NCBI GenBank assembly: GCA_964525995.1
Contig: CAZGIM010000006.1
Coordinates: 62,001-126,000, forward strand
DNA: 64,000 nucleotides
Reading direction: 5' to 3'
Source: CAIVAT01 sp964525995
GTDB lineage: Bacteria > Bacteroidota > Bacteroidia > Bacteroidales > FEN-979
Shown here: piece after piece, positions 62,865-64,000 of the stretch
Layout of the letters: each line of letters begins with the position of its first letter
How positions within the stretch are numbered: the stretch's first letter is position 1
Notes under the pieces: generated by a model
The model's database searches: none
What the model saw: the letters and a program-made list of their open reading frames with translations, nothing else
What the model was told of the DNA's origin: nothing
Translations under genes and position numbers: made by a program

Positions 62865-64000
62865 ATGAATAGAAATACCATTATCGGCCTGGTATTGATT
62901 TTCGGAATCTTCATAGCCTATAGCTATTTTGCGAGCCCTTCGAAAGAGCAATTGTTGGATCAGCGGCGCAAATCAGATTCCATCTACCTTGCCAACCAGA
63001 TCAAACGTGAATCGGAGATCAAGGCGATCGCCCGTGATCGGGCGCTGGAAGCGGCGCGACAGAAAGAGAAACTTCTGGAGTCAGGACAGAAACTTGATTC
63101 GCTGACCATTCTTCGCATGTCGATGCGCGCCGAACTTGGTTCCTTTGCCAATGCGGCAATCGGCGCCGACACCTTCTACACCATCGAAAGCGACCTGCTG
63201 AAAATCCGCATCTCGAGCCTGGGCGGCAAAATATCGTCAGTCGAAGTAAAAAACTATCTCACATGGGATAAAAAACCGCTGTTCCTCGTCCAGAAAGATT
63301 CACTGCAATTCGGTTTTTCGTTCTTTTCCAACAACCGGATTATCAATACTGGTAGACTCTATTTTCAACCCTTCTGGCCCGACGGAAAAGATGCCGGCAA
63401 GACAACGCTCCGCGTATCCGGAAAAGATTCGTTGCGGTTCGGTATGAGGCTGTATGTAGCATCCTCTGATTCAGCCTTCGATCCTGAAAAATATATCGAG
63501 TACATCTATACCCTCAAAGGAGATGAGTACATGCTGGGTTACCGGGTCCGTTTCGTCCATATGACCGATGTGTTGGATCCCTCCACCAAGTTTTTGGTAC
63601 TTAACTGGAATGAAAACCTGACACGACAGGAACGAAGCCTGAGCCAGGAACGGATGAACACAACCCTCTATTACAAAATTTTAGACGATGAAGTTGACTA
63701 CCTTTCAGAGTCTAAAGATGAGGAAAAGGTCCTGAAGAATGAACGGCTGAAATGGGTCTCCTTCAAGCAGCAATTTTTCTCCACGACGCTGGTTGCCGAC
63801 GGATTTTTTACCGATCCGAGGCTCAGTGTGGCAACCCTTCCAGGCCCACGTTCCTATCTGAAGACGATGAATGCCGAATTAGCCATTCCATTTATCCCTG
63901 CCGAGAATAAGGATATCTCCCTTTCTGTTTATTATGGTCCCAACAAGTTTTACGGACTGAAGAAATACCATCTCGACATGGAGAAGATCATCCCGCTGGG
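62865..64000 (+). CDS. yidC: Membrane protein insertase YidC (cut by window edge)
   Basis: The first 378 codons are visible. An N-terminal transmembrane helix (NTIIGLVLIFGIFIAYSYF) is followed by a charged coiled-coil-like linker (SKEQLLDQRRKSDSIYLANQI) and the beginning of the large periplasmic beta-supersandwich (YTIESDLLKIRISSLGGKISSVEVKNYLTWDKKPLFLV). This arrangement is typical of YidC in Bacteroidota. The insertase core lies beyond the window. The pyrG-yidC order is common in this phylum. Confidence 0.93.
   Translation, partial: MNRNTIIGLVLIFGIFIAYSYFASPSKEQLLDQRRKSDSIYLANQIKRESEIKAIARDRALEAARQKEKLLESGQKLDSLTILRMSMRAELGSFANAAIGADTFYTIESDLLKIRISSLGGKISSVEVKNYLTWDKKPLFLVQKDSLQFGFSFFSNNRIINTGRLYFQPFWPDGKDAGKTTLRVSGKDSLRFGMRLYVASSDSAFDPEKYIEYIYTLKGDEYMLGYRVRFVHMTDVLDPSTKFLVLNWNENLTRQERSLSQERMNTTLYYKILDDEVDYLSESKDEEKVLKNERLKWVSFKQQFFSTTLVADGFFTDPRLSVATLPGPRSYLKTMNAELAIPFIPAENKDISLSVYYGPNKFYGLKKYHLDMEKIIPL

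Overview
The window looks like chromosomal core DNA of a Bacteroidota bacterium, probably an anaerobic relative of the Bacteroidales/Marinilabiliales. The evidence is: type IX secretion (T9SS) C-terminal sorting domains on several exported proteins, BACON domains, DUF3078, LruC and head-GIN families, a short RpoD without region 1.1, a Bacteroidetes-type YidC, and many intergenic copies of the Bacteroidetes -7 promoter element TAnnTTTG. A flavodiiron protein, an iron-sulfur serine dehydratase, a PPDK regulatory protein and a glycogen branching enzyme fit a fermentative or low-oxygen life with glycogen storage. I see no phage, insertion sequence, CRISPR array or rRNA. There is one tRNA gene, tRNA-Arg(UCU). 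Layout, 1-17 kb: glgB (cut by the left edge) is divergent from a hybrid sensor kinase. Next come mscL, a DUF3078 protein and a tail-anchored small protein on the minus strand, then a LruC lipoprotein and a BACON/T9SS secreted protein. A strong hairpin (9760-9790) separates the latter from a GNAT gene. Then follow tRNA-Arg, an isochorismatase-fold hydrolase, a ParC/GyrA-type topoisomerase subunit, a flavodiiron protein and a lipoprotein. 17-32 kb: tsaD is head-to-head with a long plus-strand run: tamB, a T9SS protein, an AddA-like helicase-nuclease, a sugar-kinase/RapZ-C fusion, a MurU-like nucleotidyltransferase and an AddB-like nuclease. This joins envelope biogenesis, recombination repair and probable cell-wall sugar recycling. 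32-37 kb is the most unusual region. It holds an AmmeMemoRadiSam locus: a Memo-AMMECR1 fusion with an export signal, a divergent multi-pass membrane protein with a degenerate spermidine-synthase-like domain, and the cognate radical SAM protein, which carries a Tat-like N-terminal signal. A second Memo paralogue with a signal peptide lies at 52-53 kb. Together they suggest a Memo-type metalloprotein system at the cell envelope, of unknown chemistry. 37-50 kb: an exported endonuclease/phosphatase-family protein, the overlapping pair htrA-rpoD (with a helically phased TTAAC array upstream), and then mostly minus-strand genes for an M28 peptidase, a metallophosphoesterase, PhzF, a cupin, an NTF2-like protein and a gingipain-like C25 peptidase. 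A head-GIN lipoprotein and a probable methyltransferase remnant follow. 50-64 kb: an orphan fatty-acyl-AMP-ligase-like enzyme, the second Memo, a tyrosine phosphatase, a two-gene unit pairing a PEP-utilising phosphotransferase with a lipocalin/CrtC-like protein, gap-sdaA, the PPDK regulator, pyrG, and the start of yidC at the right edge. Two intergenic spots between convergent genes (40.85 and 52.0 kb) carry the same kind of composite 7-bp/8-bp tandem repeat.
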